Positions 1-8,253 of a DNA stretch of 33,990 bases are shown piece after piece. Source of the DNA: Flavobacterium sp. (GTDB lineage: Bacteria > Bacteroidota > Bacteroidia > Flavobacteriales > Flavobacteriaceae); the NCBI RefSeq assembly GCF_013822155.1, contig NZ_PNJW01000032.1, positions 1 through 33,990 on the forward strand. Reading direction: 5' to 3'. A program made the translations under genes and the position numbers. The notes under the pieces are model-generated. The model saw nothing but the letters and a program-made list of their open reading frames with translations. It made no database searches and was not told where the DNA came from. How positions within the stretch are numbered: position 1 is the first letter of the stretch; the number at the start of each line of letters is the position of its first letter.

Positions 1-1
1 T

Positions 2-235
2 TGCGGAACTTTCTTTAGAAATGATGATAAAAATGTACGGGTTTTATCTGCTAATTTTTTATTTCTTAAAAACACTATAGAAGAATTAAAAGTAAGTCCG
101 GTCAACTTAATGAGGGTAAAATATAGTACTGAAACGGTCGATTATCTGATTAAACCTGAAATGCAATCTGAACTTTTAAATGAATTCTTCAGACCCGAAA
201 ATTATTTTATTGATTATTTACATTGTGTAGAATAA
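2..235 (+). CDS. C-terminal end of an unidentified protein (cut by window edge)
   Basis: An open frame runs from the left edge to TAA at 233-235, giving the last 77 residues of a protein whose start lies outside the window. The fragment is mixed polar and hydrophobic, has no membrane segment, and ends in a short Phe/Tyr-rich tail (EFFRPENYFIDYLHCVE). I do not recognise the family. Its stop codon lies one base from the stop codon of the convergent dipeptidase gene, so there is no room for a terminator between them. The frame is real in the sense that it is open over its whole length in AT-rich DNA, but function cannot be assigned. Confidence 0.6.
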   Translation, partial: CGTFFRNDDKNVRVLSANFLFLKNTIEELKVSPVNLMRVKYSTETVDYLIKPEMQSELLNEFFRPENYFIDYLHCVE

Positions 236-236
236 T

Positions 237-884
237 TCAATTACAATTCCATTTAAAATTTGAAATAGGATCCATCTCATCACTGATTAAATGGTAATGC
301 CACCATTCTGATTGAAATGCTTTGAACGAACAGCTTTCCATAATTTCTTTTAATAATTTTCTGTTTTGAAGTACTTTTTCGGGTAAATCAGTATAATTAT
401 GAGAAGCTTCTTTTCCGAAATAATCAAAAGTAGTTCCCATATCTAACTCTAAACCATTTTTATCAACTAACGTAATATCCACCGCTCCGCCTCTATTATG
501 AATGGAACCTTTGTTAGGATCAGCAACGTAAATTGGATTGGGAACAATTTTCCACATTTTCTTTTGAATGGCTAACGGGCGATAACAATCATAAAGTTTA
601 ATTCGGAAACCCAAAACCATAAACTTTTGATTCACTTCAATCAATTTTTTCACAGTTTTATAACGCAAATAACATTCTGCACAATCATATACTTTTTCTT
701 TTAAAAAATTTGATGTTGTTGCATACCGCATGTCATAAAGAAAATTGGTAGAATAATCTTTAAGATTTACAAAAGTTGTATCCTGAATAGTATGTTGCTC
801 ATTTTGCTTTGGAATTTTTTCTTGACTATATCCCAGACCAGAAAATAAAATAAAAATTAAAAAGAAAAGTATCTTATTCATCAT
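237..884 (-). CDS. Secreted D-alanyl-D-alanine dipeptidase, VanX/DdpX type (peptidase M15D)
   Basis: This is probably a zinc dipeptidase that cleaves D-Ala-D-Ala, acting outside the cytoplasmic membrane in murein turnover. Residues 1-20 form a signal peptide (hydrophobic core, then GYSQ). The M15D zinc site is visible: SIHNRGGAVD supplies His129 and Asp136, and the EWWH motif supplies the catalytic Glu193 and the third ligand His196. The YRP motif (Arg102) matches the VanX substrate-stabilising arginine. The length of 215 residues fits the family. I chose ATG at 884; a TTG one codon upstream and a second ATG at 881 are alternatives, and no Shine-Dalgarno sequence helps to decide. No vanH or vanA homologue is nearby, so a role in vancomycin resistance is not suggested; murein recycling or nutrient use is more likely. 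Confidence 0.87.
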   Translation of the reverse strand: MMNKILFFLIFILFSGLGYSQEKIPKQNEQHTIQDTTFVNLKDYSTNFLYDMRYATTSNFLKEKVYDCAECYLRYKTVKKLIEVNQKFMVLGFRIKLYDCYRPLAIQKKMWKIVPNPIYVADPNKGSIHNRGGAVDITLVDKNGLELDMGTTFDYFGKEASHNYTDLPEKVLQNRKLLKEIMESCSFKAFQSEWWHYHLISDEMDPISNFKWNCN

Positions 885-916
885 CAAAATTTTGACTAAA
901 TATAATCAAAAAGAAG

Positions 917-1405
917 TTAGTCTAAAAATTCAGCCCAATATTGATGAATCAATTCATGATGTTGCTGATAAAATAACTGTGCTTTTTCTCGGGAACGAAA
1001 AGCTAAAAATTGGGGAAGTATTGAAATACCAATATAGGGTGAAAATTGTCCATCTTTCATTTGTGGGAAAATAGCATAATTAGCTAAATGATGATTCCAT
1101 CCACTGTGAAATGATTTTAGCAGCTGACTGAGTTGAGCTTTTGCTAAGATGGATTTTGCTTGATTTTCGGTAACAAAAACATTTCTGTTTTCATCATTTA
1201 TTGGACGATTCTCGTAAGCTTCAACCTTTGAAAAACTATCAATATAGTAGCCACTTACCTCGTTTAAATCTTGCCAACTCGCAACGAGTTTCGGATTTTC
1301 TTCGAGGTATTTTCTTAAAGCTCCTAGTTCATCTAGATTTTTTTTCTGTTGAAGTTCTAGAGCATTTAAACGGTTAATTATATTCAATTTTTCTTCAGGC
1401 GACAT
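917..1405 (-). CDS. Small hypothetical protein, resembling a family I recall from Bacteroidota phages
   Basis: The 162-residue product has no signal peptide or membrane segment. Residues 1-35 are helical and charged. The middle carries a pattern W-x-D-L-x-x-x-S-G-Y-Y-I-D, followed by NVFVTENQAKS and AKAQLSQLLKSF, and the end reads FLAFRSREKAQLFYQQHHELI. From memory, this arrangement (SGYYID, then a VFATEEQA-like stretch, then a C-terminal block about residues missing or cut by sequence length) is common in small proteins of Bacteroidota temperate phages, where its function is unknown. No other phage gene lies nearby, so it is either a chromosomal member or a remnant. ATG at 1405 is the natural start. 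The overlapping 60-codon frame on the + strand is a shadow. I assign no function. Confidence 0.7.
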   Translation of the reverse strand: MSPEEKLNIINRLNALELQQKKNLDELGALRKYLEENPKLVASWQDLNEVSGYYIDSFSKVEAYENRPINDENRNVFVTENQAKSILAKAQLSQLLKSFHSGWNHHLANYAIFPQMKDGQFSPYIGISILPQFLAFRSREKAQLFYQQHHELIHQYWAEFLD

Positions 1406-1834
1406 AGTACAACCTTAATTTTGCATAAAAAATTGCGAGTAGTATTTGGGGCTACTGACAAGTTACTTATAAAAAGTTCCGAAAGATAATATATTATGGC
1501 TTAAAATTATATTATTACGTTTTAAAAGTAAAAAAAATCGTTTAAGAGTAAAAAATTTATTTGATTAAATTAATTTCAAAAAAAGATTTTTATAATTCAA
1601 ATATAAAAGGCAAATACAATTTTGTTTAACTATTTGAATTTATATTAAACAAACAAATGTGAATTTTTGAATCAAAAAAGATAATAAAAACAAATATAAA
1701 TACAAATATTAAACTGTATTTCAACATTATAGCAACTAACAAAATGTAAAAATTTGCAAATTAAAAGTTAAATTATTTAAATCAATTTTTGTTTATTATT
1801 AACTTTACATTCTTAAACAAAAAAATATAAAACA
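1406..1834. other. 429-bp AT-rich intergenic leader
   Basis: There is no convincing gene here. The stretch from about 1490 is almost pure A and T, with recurring words such as AAATATAAA, CAAATAT and AAACAAA, and it ends just before the DUF4397 gene. A TAACTTTA at 1800-1807 resembles the Bacteroidota -7 box TAnnTTTG, but no TTTG sits 19-21 bases upstream of it, so I give no firm promoter. The length and composition fit a regulatory upstream region for a strongly expressed surface protein; that is an inference. Confidence 0.5.
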
Positions 1835-4213
1835 ATGAAAAAAATTACAAACCTAATCTTTTTGTGTTCACTACTGATTGTTTCAGTTGTGTCTGCACAA
1901 AATGCTAGACTTCAGGTAATTCACAATTCACCTGATTTAGCAGCCGCTTTGGTTGATGTTTATGTCAATGACGATTTACTTCTAAATAATTTTGCTTTCA
2001 GAACCGCAACACCTTTTATAGATGTTCCGGCTGGAGTAGAATTAAGTATTGACGTTGCTCCATCAACCAGTACATCTTCTGCAGAAAGCCTTTACAATTT
2101 AACGGCTACATTAACAGCAGATGAAACTTATATTGTTGTTGCCAATGGAATTGTATCTTCTAGTGGTTATTCTCCAAATCAACCATTTGGTTTGAATGTT
2201 TTAGTTGGTGGAAGAGAGGGAACAAGTGTAGCAAACAATACTGACGTCATTGTCATGCATGGTTCAACTGACGCACCTACTGTTGATGTAGTTGAACTAG
2301 CTGCTCCCGCTGGAACTATTATTAATGATATTTCTTATGGAAGTTTTTCTAATTATTTAGAATTACCTACCGATAATTATGTATTAGCAATTCGAGGCCA
2401 ATCCGGCACTACTAGTGTTGCAACTTATTCAGCTCCTCTTGCTGATTTGTTTTTAGAAACAGACGCTATCACCGTATTAGCCAGTGGTTTCTTAGATCCT
2501 TCTGCAAACAGTAATGGTCCTGCATTTGGATTATGGGTTGCGTTGGCTTCAGGAGGTAATTTAATTCCGCTTCCTCTTTTTCATAATCCAACAGCAAGAT
2601 TACAAGTAATTCACAATTCTCCGGATATGATTGCATCTACCGTAGATGTTTATGTAAACGATGAATTACTCCTAAATGATTTTGCTTTTAGAACAGCTAC
2701 TCCCTTTATTGATGTTCCGGCTGTAATTGCTCTTAGCATAGACATAGCTCCGTCAAACAGTACATCTTCTGCAGAAAGTTTATACAACTTAACAACAAAC
2801 TTAGAACCAAGTGAAACCTACATTGTTGTTGCCAACGGAATTGTTTCTACATCTGGTTACACTCCAAATCAACCATTTGGTTTAAATGTTTTAGTTGGAG
2901 GCCGAGAAGGCACTTCTGTTGCTGACAATACAGATGTTATCGTATTTCATGGTTCAACTGACGCACCGACAGTAGATGTTGTAGAAACCTCTATACCTGC
3001 AGGAACTATTATTAATGATATTTCTTATGGAAGTTTTTCTAATTATTTAGAATTACCTACAAATAATTATATTATTGATGTAAGAGACCAATCAGGAACT
3101 ACAACTGTAGCAACTTATTCTGCTCCTCTTGCTGACCTGTTTTTAGAAACAGACGCTATCACCGTAATAGCCAGTGGCTTCTTAAATCCAGCAGTAAACA
3201 GTAATGGTCCTGCTTTTGGATTATGGGTAGCCTTAGCTTCAGGAGGTGAATTAATTCCTCTACCTTTAGTGGAAACACCAACAGCTCGTTTACAAGTTAT
3301 TCACAATTCACCTGATTTAGCAGCAGCTTTGGTTGATGTTTATGTTAATGACGATTTACTTCTAAATGATTTTGCGTTCAGAACTGCTACACCTTTTATA
3401 GATGTTCCGGCTGGTGTAGAATTAAGTATTGACATTGCTCCGTCAACTAGTACATCTTCTGCAGAAAGCCTTTACAATTTAACGGCTACATTAACAGCAG
3501 ACGAAACTTACATTGTCGTAGCCAATGGAATTGTATCTCCTTCAGGATATTCACCGGCTCAACCTTTTGCTTTGAATGTTTTTGCTCAAGGACGTGAAGT
3601 TGCTTCAAATTCTGCAAATACAGACGTGTTAGTAAATCACGGTTCTCCGGATGCTCCAACTGTTGACGTGGTTGAAACTTCTGTTCCGGCGGGTACAATT
3701 GTAAATGATATCTCATTTACTGATTTTGACGGTTATTTAGAACTTCCAAATTTAGATTTTACGCTAGATGTTCGTGATGCAACAGGAACTGTAACTGTTG
3801 CTTCTTATCAAGCTCCTTTGCAAACTTTAGGATTAGATGGTGCAGCTATCACCGTATTAGCCAGTGGTTTCTTAGATCCTGCTGTAAACAGTAATGGTCC
3901 TGCATTTGGATTATGGGTTGCGTTGGCTTCAGGAGGTAATTTAATTCCATTGCCACAAATTCCATTAAGTGTTACAGATTTTAATAGCTCAAAAATTTCT
4001 ATTTATCCAAATCCAACATCAAGTCAATTGAATCTTGATATTCCATTTGACTATGAAAATTTTAAAGCTGTAATTTATGATTTAAGTGGAAGAGAAGTTA
4101 AAACATTTTTAAATCCAAACACAATTTATATAAGTGATTTAAATAATGGTTTATACATACTAAATGTAACTTTAGATGATGTAAATTTTAATCAAAAATT
4201 CTTGAAAAATTAA
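1835..4213 (+). CDS. Secreted DUF4397 repeat protein with T9SS type A sorting domain
   Basis: A 792-residue exported protein, probably anchored at or released from the cell surface. Residues 1-22 are a signal peptide ending in SAQ. Residues 24-253, 254-483 and 484-713 are three copies of a 230-residue unit. Each unit has two related DUF4397 halves: the first begins ARLQVIHNSPD and the second begins TDVxVxHGSxDAPTVDVVE and ends GLWVALASGGxLIPLP. The mature part is thus A-B-A-B-A-B. Residues 712-792 form a type A C-terminal domain (YPNP motif near 723, a DLSGREV strand, then NGLYILNV), the signal for type IX secretion. DUF4397 has no established biochemical function; beta-rich adhesion or carbohydrate contact is possible but unproven. 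The gene stands alone, with an AT-rich leader and its own terminator. Confidence 0.9.
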   Translation: MKKITNLIFLCSLLIVSVVSAQNARLQVIHNSPDLAAALVDVYVNDDLLLNNFAFRTATPFIDVPAGVELSIDVAPSTSTSSAESLYNLTATLTADETYIVVANGIVSSSGYSPNQPFGLNVLVGGREGTSVANNTDVIVMHGSTDAPTVDVVELAAPAGTIINDISYGSFSNYLELPTDNYVLAIRGQSGTTSVATYSAPLADLFLETDAITVLASGFLDPSANSNGPAFGLWVALASGGNLIPLPLFHNPTARLQVIHNSPDMIASTVDVYVNDELLLNDFAFRTATPFIDVPAVIALSIDIAPSNSTSSAESLYNLTTNLEPSETYIVVANGIVSTSGYTPNQPFGLNVLVGGREGTSVADNTDVIVFHGSTDAPTVDVVETSIPAGTIINDISYGSFSNYLELPTNNYIIDVRDQSGTTTVATYSAPLADLFLETDAITVIASGFLNPAVNSNGPAFGLWVALASGGELIPLPLVETPTARLQVIHNSPDLAAALVDVYVNDDLLLNDFAFRTATPFIDVPAGVELSIDIAPSTSTSSAESLYNLTATLTADETYIVVANGIVSPSGYSPAQPFALNVFAQGREVASNSANTDVLVNHGSPDAPTVDVVETSVPAGTIVNDISFTDFDGYLELPNLDFTLDVRDATGTVTVASYQAPLQTLGLDGAAITVLASGFLDPAVNSNGPAFGLWVALASGGNLIPLPQIPLSVTDFNSSKISIYPNPTSSQLNLDIPFDYENFKAVIYDLSGREVKTFLNPNTIYISDLNNGLYILNVTLDDVNFNQKFLKN
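1904..3973 (+). repeat. Three tandem 690-bp in-frame coding repeats
   Basis: Repeat units start at 1904, 2594 and 3284, exactly 690 bases (230 codons) apart. Identity is patchy. Units 1 and 2 are identical over 2312-2370 versus 3002-3060, where unit 3 differs. Units 1 and 3 are identical over 2465-2500 versus 3845-3880 and 2506-2568 versus 3886-3948, where unit 2 differs. Such a mosaic points to recombination or gene conversion between the units. Confidence 0.93.
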
Positions 4214-4235
4214 CAAATTTAATTAGTGTTTTTAA

Positions 4236-4266
4236 GAGGTCATCAGCAATGATGGCCTTTTTTTTT
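4236..4266 (+). terminator. Rho-independent terminator of the DUF4397 gene
   Basis: GGTCATCA at 4238-4245 pairs with TGATGGCC at 4250-4257 (eight pairs, one G-T) around a GCAA tetraloop, followed directly by nine T. It lies 25 bases after the stop codon. Confidence 0.9.
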
Positions 4267-4330
4267 GAAGAATTAACACATGAAATTAAAATCGAATTTA
4301 AAGTAGATTAGCTAATAAATGAATTAATAA

Positions 4331-4360
4331 AAACAAAAAACCACCTGAAATTCAGATGGT
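4331..4360 (-). terminator. Terminator of the tRNA operon
   Basis: Read on the minus strand, ACCATCTG and CAGGTGGT form an eight-pair stem (one T-G) with loop AATTT, followed by TTTTTTG and a further T run. It lies six bases downstream of the last tRNA in the operon. Confidence 0.75.
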
Positions 4361-4365
4361 TTTTG

Positions 4366-4439
4366 TGACCCAGTCAGGATTCGAACCTGAGACCTACTGC
4401 TTAGAAGGCAGTTGCTCTATCCAGCTGAGCTACTGGGCC
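4366..4439 (-). tRNA. tRNA-Arg (anticodon TCT)
   Basis: A 74-base cloverleaf. Acceptor GGCCCAG pairs with CTGGGTC (one G-T pair), and the discriminator is A. The anticodon stem ACTGC/GCAGT encloses CTTCTAA, giving anticodon TCT, which reads AGA. The T-arm contains GGTTCGAATCC. The 3' CCA is not encoded. It is the last gene of a Ser-Pro-Arg tRNA operon. Confidence 0.96.
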
Positions 4440-4444
4440 ATTCG

Positions 4445-4519
4445 TCGGGGTGGCAGGATTCGAACCTGCGGCCTCCTGCTCCCAAAGCAGGCGCGATAAC
4501 CGGGCTACGCTACACCCCG
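4445..4519 (-). tRNA. tRNA-Pro (anticodon TGG)
   Basis: A 75-base cloverleaf. Acceptor CGGGGTG pairs with CACCCCG; C1-G72 with discriminator A is the bacterial proline identity. The stem CCTGC/GCAGG encloses TTTGGGA, giving anticodon TGG. CCA is not encoded. It lies five bases upstream of tRNA-Arg in the direction of transcription. Confidence 0.96.
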
Positions 4520-4526
4520 AAAAAAG

Positions 4527-4610
4527 CGGAGAGACAGGGACTCGAACCCTGGCGACAGTTACCCGTCGACAGATTAGCAATCTGCTCCGTTACCACTCCG
4601 GCACCTCTCC
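4527..4610 (-). tRNA. tRNA-Ser (anticodon GCT)
   Basis: An 84-base class II tRNA with a long variable arm (about GTCGACGGGTAACTGTCGC). Acceptor GGAGAGG pairs with TCTCTCC, and the discriminator is G as expected for serine. The anticodon loop gives GCT, which reads AGC and AGU. CCA is not encoded. It is the first gene of the three-tRNA operon. Confidence 0.95.
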
Positions 4611-4644
4611 TAATTCTGCAAAGAACTTAACTTTTTTGCGGTTG

Positions 4645-4676
4645 CAAATGTAACTTTTCATTCTATACTTTACAAC
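4645..4676 (-). promoter_or_regulatory. Promoter of the tRNA operon (Bacteroidota type)
   Basis: On the minus strand a perfect -7 box TACATTTG (4652-4645) lies 20 bases downstream of GTTG (4676-4673), close to the consensus TTTG-N19-21-TAnnTTTG. The -7 box ends 34 bases before tRNA-Ser begins. Confidence 0.65.
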
Positions 4677-4904
4677 TATTTAAACTCTTTTTTTGATATT
4701 TTTTTATTTAAGTTCTAAAATCAGTTAAAAGTCAACCACATAGGACTAAGTGTTGTTAAATATAAAAAAATAAAGTGCTTTTAAATAAAAAAATAGATTC
4801 AATATTTTTTTGAATCTAAAAATTTTAAAATTTACATTTTTGTTTATAAAATAGCTTTAAAATGGTTAAATTCGCAACGTAAACAAACAAACTTAAATCT
4901 GGTT

Positions 4905-6089
4905 ATGAATAATACAAAAATAGTTATCGTTTCGGCAGTGAGAACTCCAATAGGAAGTTTTATGGGAGGACTATCGACTGTCCCGGCACCTCAATTAGGA
5001 GCAATTGCCATTCAAGGTGCTTTAGCTAAAATAAAATTAGACCCAAAATTGATTGATGAGGTGTTTATGGGTAATGTGGTGCAAGCCGGAGTTGGTCAGG
5101 CACCAGCCAGACAAGCTGCTATTTTAGCAGGATTACCAAATACTGTTGCTTGTACTACAGTAAATAAAGTTTGTGCTTCCGGAATGAAAGCTCTTATGCT
5201 TGGAGCACAAGCAATAAAGAGTGGTGATGCAGAAATAGTTGTCGTTGGAGGAATGGAAAATATGAGTTTGATACCACATTATGTTCATTTAAGAAACGGC
5301 TATAAATTTGGCCCGGCATCAATGATTGATGGAATGCAGAAAGATGGCTTAGTCGATGCATATGATAACAATGCCATGGGCGTTTGTGCCGATTTATGTG
5401 CTTCTGAATATAACATTTCAAGAGAAGCTCAAGATAATTTTGCAATTCAATCCTATGAACGTTCTGCCAAAGCTTGGGCAGAAGGAAAATTTGACAATGA
5501 AATTGTTCCGGTTGCTGTTCCACAACGAAGAGGGGAACCAATTATTATTTCAAAAGATGAAGAGTTTACCAATGTAAAACTGGATAAAATTCCCAGTTTA
5601 AATGCTGTTTTTACAAAAGACGGAACTGTAACAGCTGCCAATGCTTCTACAATAAATGATGGTGCTGCTGCAATGATTATTATGAGTGAGGAAAAAGCAA
5701 ATTCTCTAGGATTAAAACTCTTAGCTTATGTTAGAGGTTATGCAGATGCTGCTCAAGAGCCAAAATGGTTTACAACTGCTCCGGCAAAAGCATTACCAAA
5801 AGCATTAGATAAAGCCGGTATTTCAATTTCTGAGGTTGATTTTTTTGAATTTAATGAAGCTTTTGCAGTTGTTGGTTTAGCCAACGCACAATTACTTGGA
5901 TTAAACGAATCAAAAATTAATGTAAATGGAGGTGCAGTTTCCTTAGGGCATCCGTTAGGTTGTTCGGGTGCAAGAATAATTGTTACTTTACTAAATATTT
6001 TACAACAAAACAATTCAAAAATAGGTGCTGCGGCTATTTGTAACGGTGGCGGTGGTGCTTCAGCAGTTGTAATTGAAAGAGCATCTTAA
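4905..6089 (+). CDS. Acetyl-CoA C-acyltransferase (thiolase)
   Basis: A thiolase that condenses two acetyl-CoA or cleaves 3-ketoacyl-CoA in the cytoplasm. The catalytic nucleophile is Cys90 in NKVCASGMKA. The NEAF motif sits near residue 319, His349 lies in GHPLGCSGAR, and Cys379 lies in CNGGGG. At 394 residues it has the normal length of the acetoacetyl-CoA thiolase (AtoB/PhaA/ThlA) group, which it resembles more than the fatty-acid FadA group, but the two activities cannot be separated by eye. The start at 4905 follows an AT-rich 294-base gap. The NlpC/P60 gene begins 22 bases after its stop, so the two are probably co-transcribed even though no functional link is obvious. Confidence 0.92.
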   Translation: MNNTKIVIVSAVRTPIGSFMGGLSTVPAPQLGAIAIQGALAKIKLDPKLIDEVFMGNVVQAGVGQAPARQAAILAGLPNTVACTTVNKVCASGMKALMLGAQAIKSGDAEIVVVGGMENMSLIPHYVHLRNGYKFGPASMIDGMQKDGLVDAYDNNAMGVCADLCASEYNISREAQDNFAIQSYERSAKAWAEGKFDNEIVPVAVPQRRGEPIIISKDEEFTNVKLDKIPSLNAVFTKDGTVTAANASTINDGAAAMIIMSEEKANSLGLKLLAYVRGYADAAQEPKWFTTAPAKALPKALDKAGISISEVDFFEFNEAFAVVGLANAQLLGLNESKINVNGGAVSLGHPLGCSGARIIVTLLNILQQNNSKIGAAAICNGGGGASAVVIERAS

Positions 6090-6111
6090 CACTTGAAATA
6101 GCCCCAAATTC

Positions 6112-6873
6112 ATGTACGGAATCTGTAATCTTGCTATCATACCTCTACGAATTGAACCTAACGATCGAAGCGAACAAGTGTCGCAAGTTTTGTTTGGTGA
6201 GCATTTTGAGATACTAGAGCAACTTAAGCAATGGTTTAAGATACGTTTAGAGTTTGATGGATATCAAGGATGGATTGATTCAAAACAATGCCAAATTATA
6301 TCTGAAATGGATTTTAATGAAATTTCAGGCAGTTTACAAATACTCAACAATGATTTAGTCGAATATATTACCAGTGATACAAATTTATTGATGCCAGTAC
6401 CACTAGGGGCTTCACTAACTTTTTTAAATCATGAAGGAATAAACAAATACAATCACGAATTTGAAGGAATGAAGGCAACGGGTGTAAAACCTAAATCCGA
6501 ATTATTAAAAACCGCTTTCATGTATTTGAATTCTCCTTATTTATGGGGAGGCAAGACACCTTTTGGTATTGACTGTTCAGGTTTTACACAAATGGTATAT
6601 AAACTTAACGGCTATAAATTATTAAGAGACGCTTCACAACAAGCCACACAAGGAGAAGCTTTAAGTTTTATTGAAGAAAGTGAACCTGGTGACCTAGCCT
6701 TTTTTGATAATGAAGAAGGAAAAATAATTCACGTTGGCATCATTATGCATGACAATTATATCATTCATGCGAGTGGTAAAGTTCGAATTGACCGTTTAGA
6801 TCATTTAGGAATTTATAATGCTGAAACTAATCGACATACTCATAAATTAAGAGTTATTAAGAAAATTATCTAA
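6112..6873 (+). CDS. NlpC/P60 (C40) cysteine peptidase with N-terminal SH3b region
   Basis: Probably a cytoplasmic murein-peptide hydrolase of the YkfC kind, cutting gamma-D-Glu-diamino acid bonds during recycling. There is no signal peptide. Residues 1-60 look like an SH3b domain (GxWFKIRL, then GYQGWI), residues 65-120 may be a second, and residues 130-253 are the NlpC/P60 domain. The catalytic Cys155 lies in DCSGF, His207 in HVGI, and His219 in IHASG. The tryptophan-glycine stretch YLWGGKTPFGI before the cysteine is typical. Its length of 253 residues is shorter than Bacillus YkfC because the first SH3 part is reduced. It follows the thiolase gene by 22 bases and ends at a bidirectional terminator. 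Confidence 0.88.
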   Translation: MYGICNLAIIPLRIEPNDRSEQVSQVLFGEHFEILEQLKQWFKIRLEFDGYQGWIDSKQCQIISEMDFNEISGSLQILNNDLVEYITSDTNLLMPVPLGASLTFLNHEGINKYNHEFEGMKATGVKPKSELLKTAFMYLNSPYLWGGKTPFGIDCSGFTQMVYKLNGYKLLRDASQQATQGEALSFIEESEPGDLAFFDNEEGKIIHVGIIMHDNYIIHASGKVRIDRLDHLGIYNAETNRHTHKLRVIKKII

Positions 6874-6874
6874 A

Positions 6875-6914
6875 AAAATACCCCAAAATAGTATTGACTT
6901 TTTGGGGGTATTTA
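6875..6914. terminator. Bidirectional terminator between the NlpC/P60 and TPR genes
   Basis: ATACCCCAAAA at 6878-6888 pairs with TTTTTGGGGGTAT at 6899-6911 (one extra G). It is flanked by A on the left and T on the right, so it can act on both convergent transcripts. Confidence 0.85.
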
Positions 6915-6931
6915 TTATTAGATTTCTTTCG

Positions 6932-8218
6932 TTATTGTGCTTTAATCGATTCTATTTTAGCTTTAGTTTCTTTATATTTATCATCCATTCCTAAAGTTGG
7001 ATAAATTTGGGTCATCAAAGTTAAAATATCTAAGTTATTAGGTTTATAAGTTAATGCAGTTTCAAGATAAGGTAGAGCCTCTTCCAGCAATTTATTCTTT
7101 TTATCCATCAACTCGTTGTATTTTTTATTTTCAGCAGATGAATTGCCTAAACTATTCATTTCCTCAAATATCCTGGACTGCTCATCAATTTTAAAATTTG
7201 CTAAATTGATATATGCATTAACATAATCTGGTTTCATTTCAATTGTTTTTTTGAAATATTTTGTTGCTTCCACTTCATTGTTCATTTTTGTATAAGCAAC
7301 ACCTAAATTATATACCAAATCTGCATCTTTTGGATTTTTATCAGAAGCTTCTTTTATAATTCTAACATAATTTTCAACATCGCCTTTTCTGCTATAAAAA
7401 TCAGCTTCAATCAAAACAAAGTCCATATCATTAGGATAAAGTTTTCTGGCTGCTTGTATTTCAAGCAAAGCTTTGTCAACTTGACCTTTTTCAGCCAAAA
7501 GAATAGAGTAATTTCTGTATACTTCACCTCTTACAGATGGAACTTTTTCTTCTCTTGGTTTTTCATGAGTCCCGGCTTTAATATATAAATCTCTTTCAGC
7601 TTTGGTTCCAAAGGAAGTTTCTGCTTTTGTAGCTTTATCAGTTGCAAAATATTCTGTGGCCTTTCCGGTATAATTTAAATCTTTCAATTGTTTTAAATAC
7701 TCGATTGCCGTATCATAATCTTTTGTTCTGATAGCTCCGTTTGCTGCATAATACAAATAAACCGTGTCTTTTGGACTAATTCTATAAGCTTGGTATAATT
7801 TCTCTGTACCTTCTTTGTATTTGTCAGCTTTGTTATCAGCAATGGCAGAATTTACCAAATTATCGCGAACAGTTGCTAAAGATGCTTCTGCTTGAGAAGT
7901 ATACTTAGATTTTCCCATTGATTTTTCTAATGCAATAAGATCTTGATAAGATTTTGCTGCTAAAATCAAATTATTTCCTGATTCGACATTGTGGTTTGAA
8001 AGTTCTAATAAAGCATTCCCTTTCAGAAAATAAAAATGTGCTTTTTCTGCATCCGGTGCTGATGCTATGACAGCTTCTGCAGCGGCTAATGCATTTTTAA
8101 CTGCTGTTGTTTCATAATTTTTTGTTGCTTTTTCCAACGCTTTTAATTGATCTTTTTGAGCCATTGTACTCAAACTTAACATCAAAGCAAAGGCTGGAAT
8201 GATGTATCTACTTTTCAT
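6932..8218 (-). CDS. Exported tetratricopeptide-repeat protein downstream of gyrA
   Basis: A 428-residue protein with a signal peptide (residues 1-20, ending TMAQ), so periplasmic or attached to the periplasmic side of a membrane. TPR units are visible at about 150-182, 232-262, 265-297, 299-331 and 375-425; the clearest reads LVYNLGVAYTKMNNEVEATKYF followed by a proline. TPRs give a protein-binding scaffold and no enzyme motif is present. The gene starts 35 bases after the gyrA stop on the same strand, with no terminator between them, so it is probably co-transcribed with gyrA. From memory this order recurs in Flavobacteria. The partner protein is unknown. Confidence 0.87.
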   Translation of the reverse strand: MKSRYIIPAFALMLSLSTMAQKDQLKALEKATKNYETTAVKNALAAAEAVIASAPDAEKAHFYFLKGNALLELSNHNVESGNNLILAAKSYQDLIALEKSMGKSKYTSQAEASLATVRDNLVNSAIADNKADKYKEGTEKLYQAYRISPKDTVYLYYAANGAIRTKDYDTAIEYLKQLKDLNYTGKATEYFATDKATKAETSFGTKAERDLYIKAGTHEKPREEKVPSVRGEVYRNYSILLAEKGQVDKALLEIQAARKLYPNDMDFVLIEADFYSRKGDVENYVRIIKEASDKNPKDADLVYNLGVAYTKMNNEVEATKYFKKTIEMKPDYVNAYINLANFKIDEQSRIFEEMNSLGNSSAENKKYNELMDKKNKLLEEALPYLETALTYKPNNLDILTLMTQIYPTLGMDDKYKETKAKIESIKAQ

Positions 8219-8253
8219 GGTAAATCAAATTTAATTAATATTTATTCTTGGTT

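Noticed and set aside
237..884. Vancomycin resistance cluster
   Set aside because: A VanX-type gene alone, with no vanH, vanA, vanR or vanS, does not make a resistance cluster; housekeeping dipeptidases share the motifs.
892..1074. 60-codon + strand frame
   Set aside because: It is antisense to the orphan gene at 917-1405, which has a more natural composition and start.
4412..4653. Two short + strand open frames over the tRNA genes
   Set aside because: They lie antisense to three clear tRNA cloverleafs and are chance frames.
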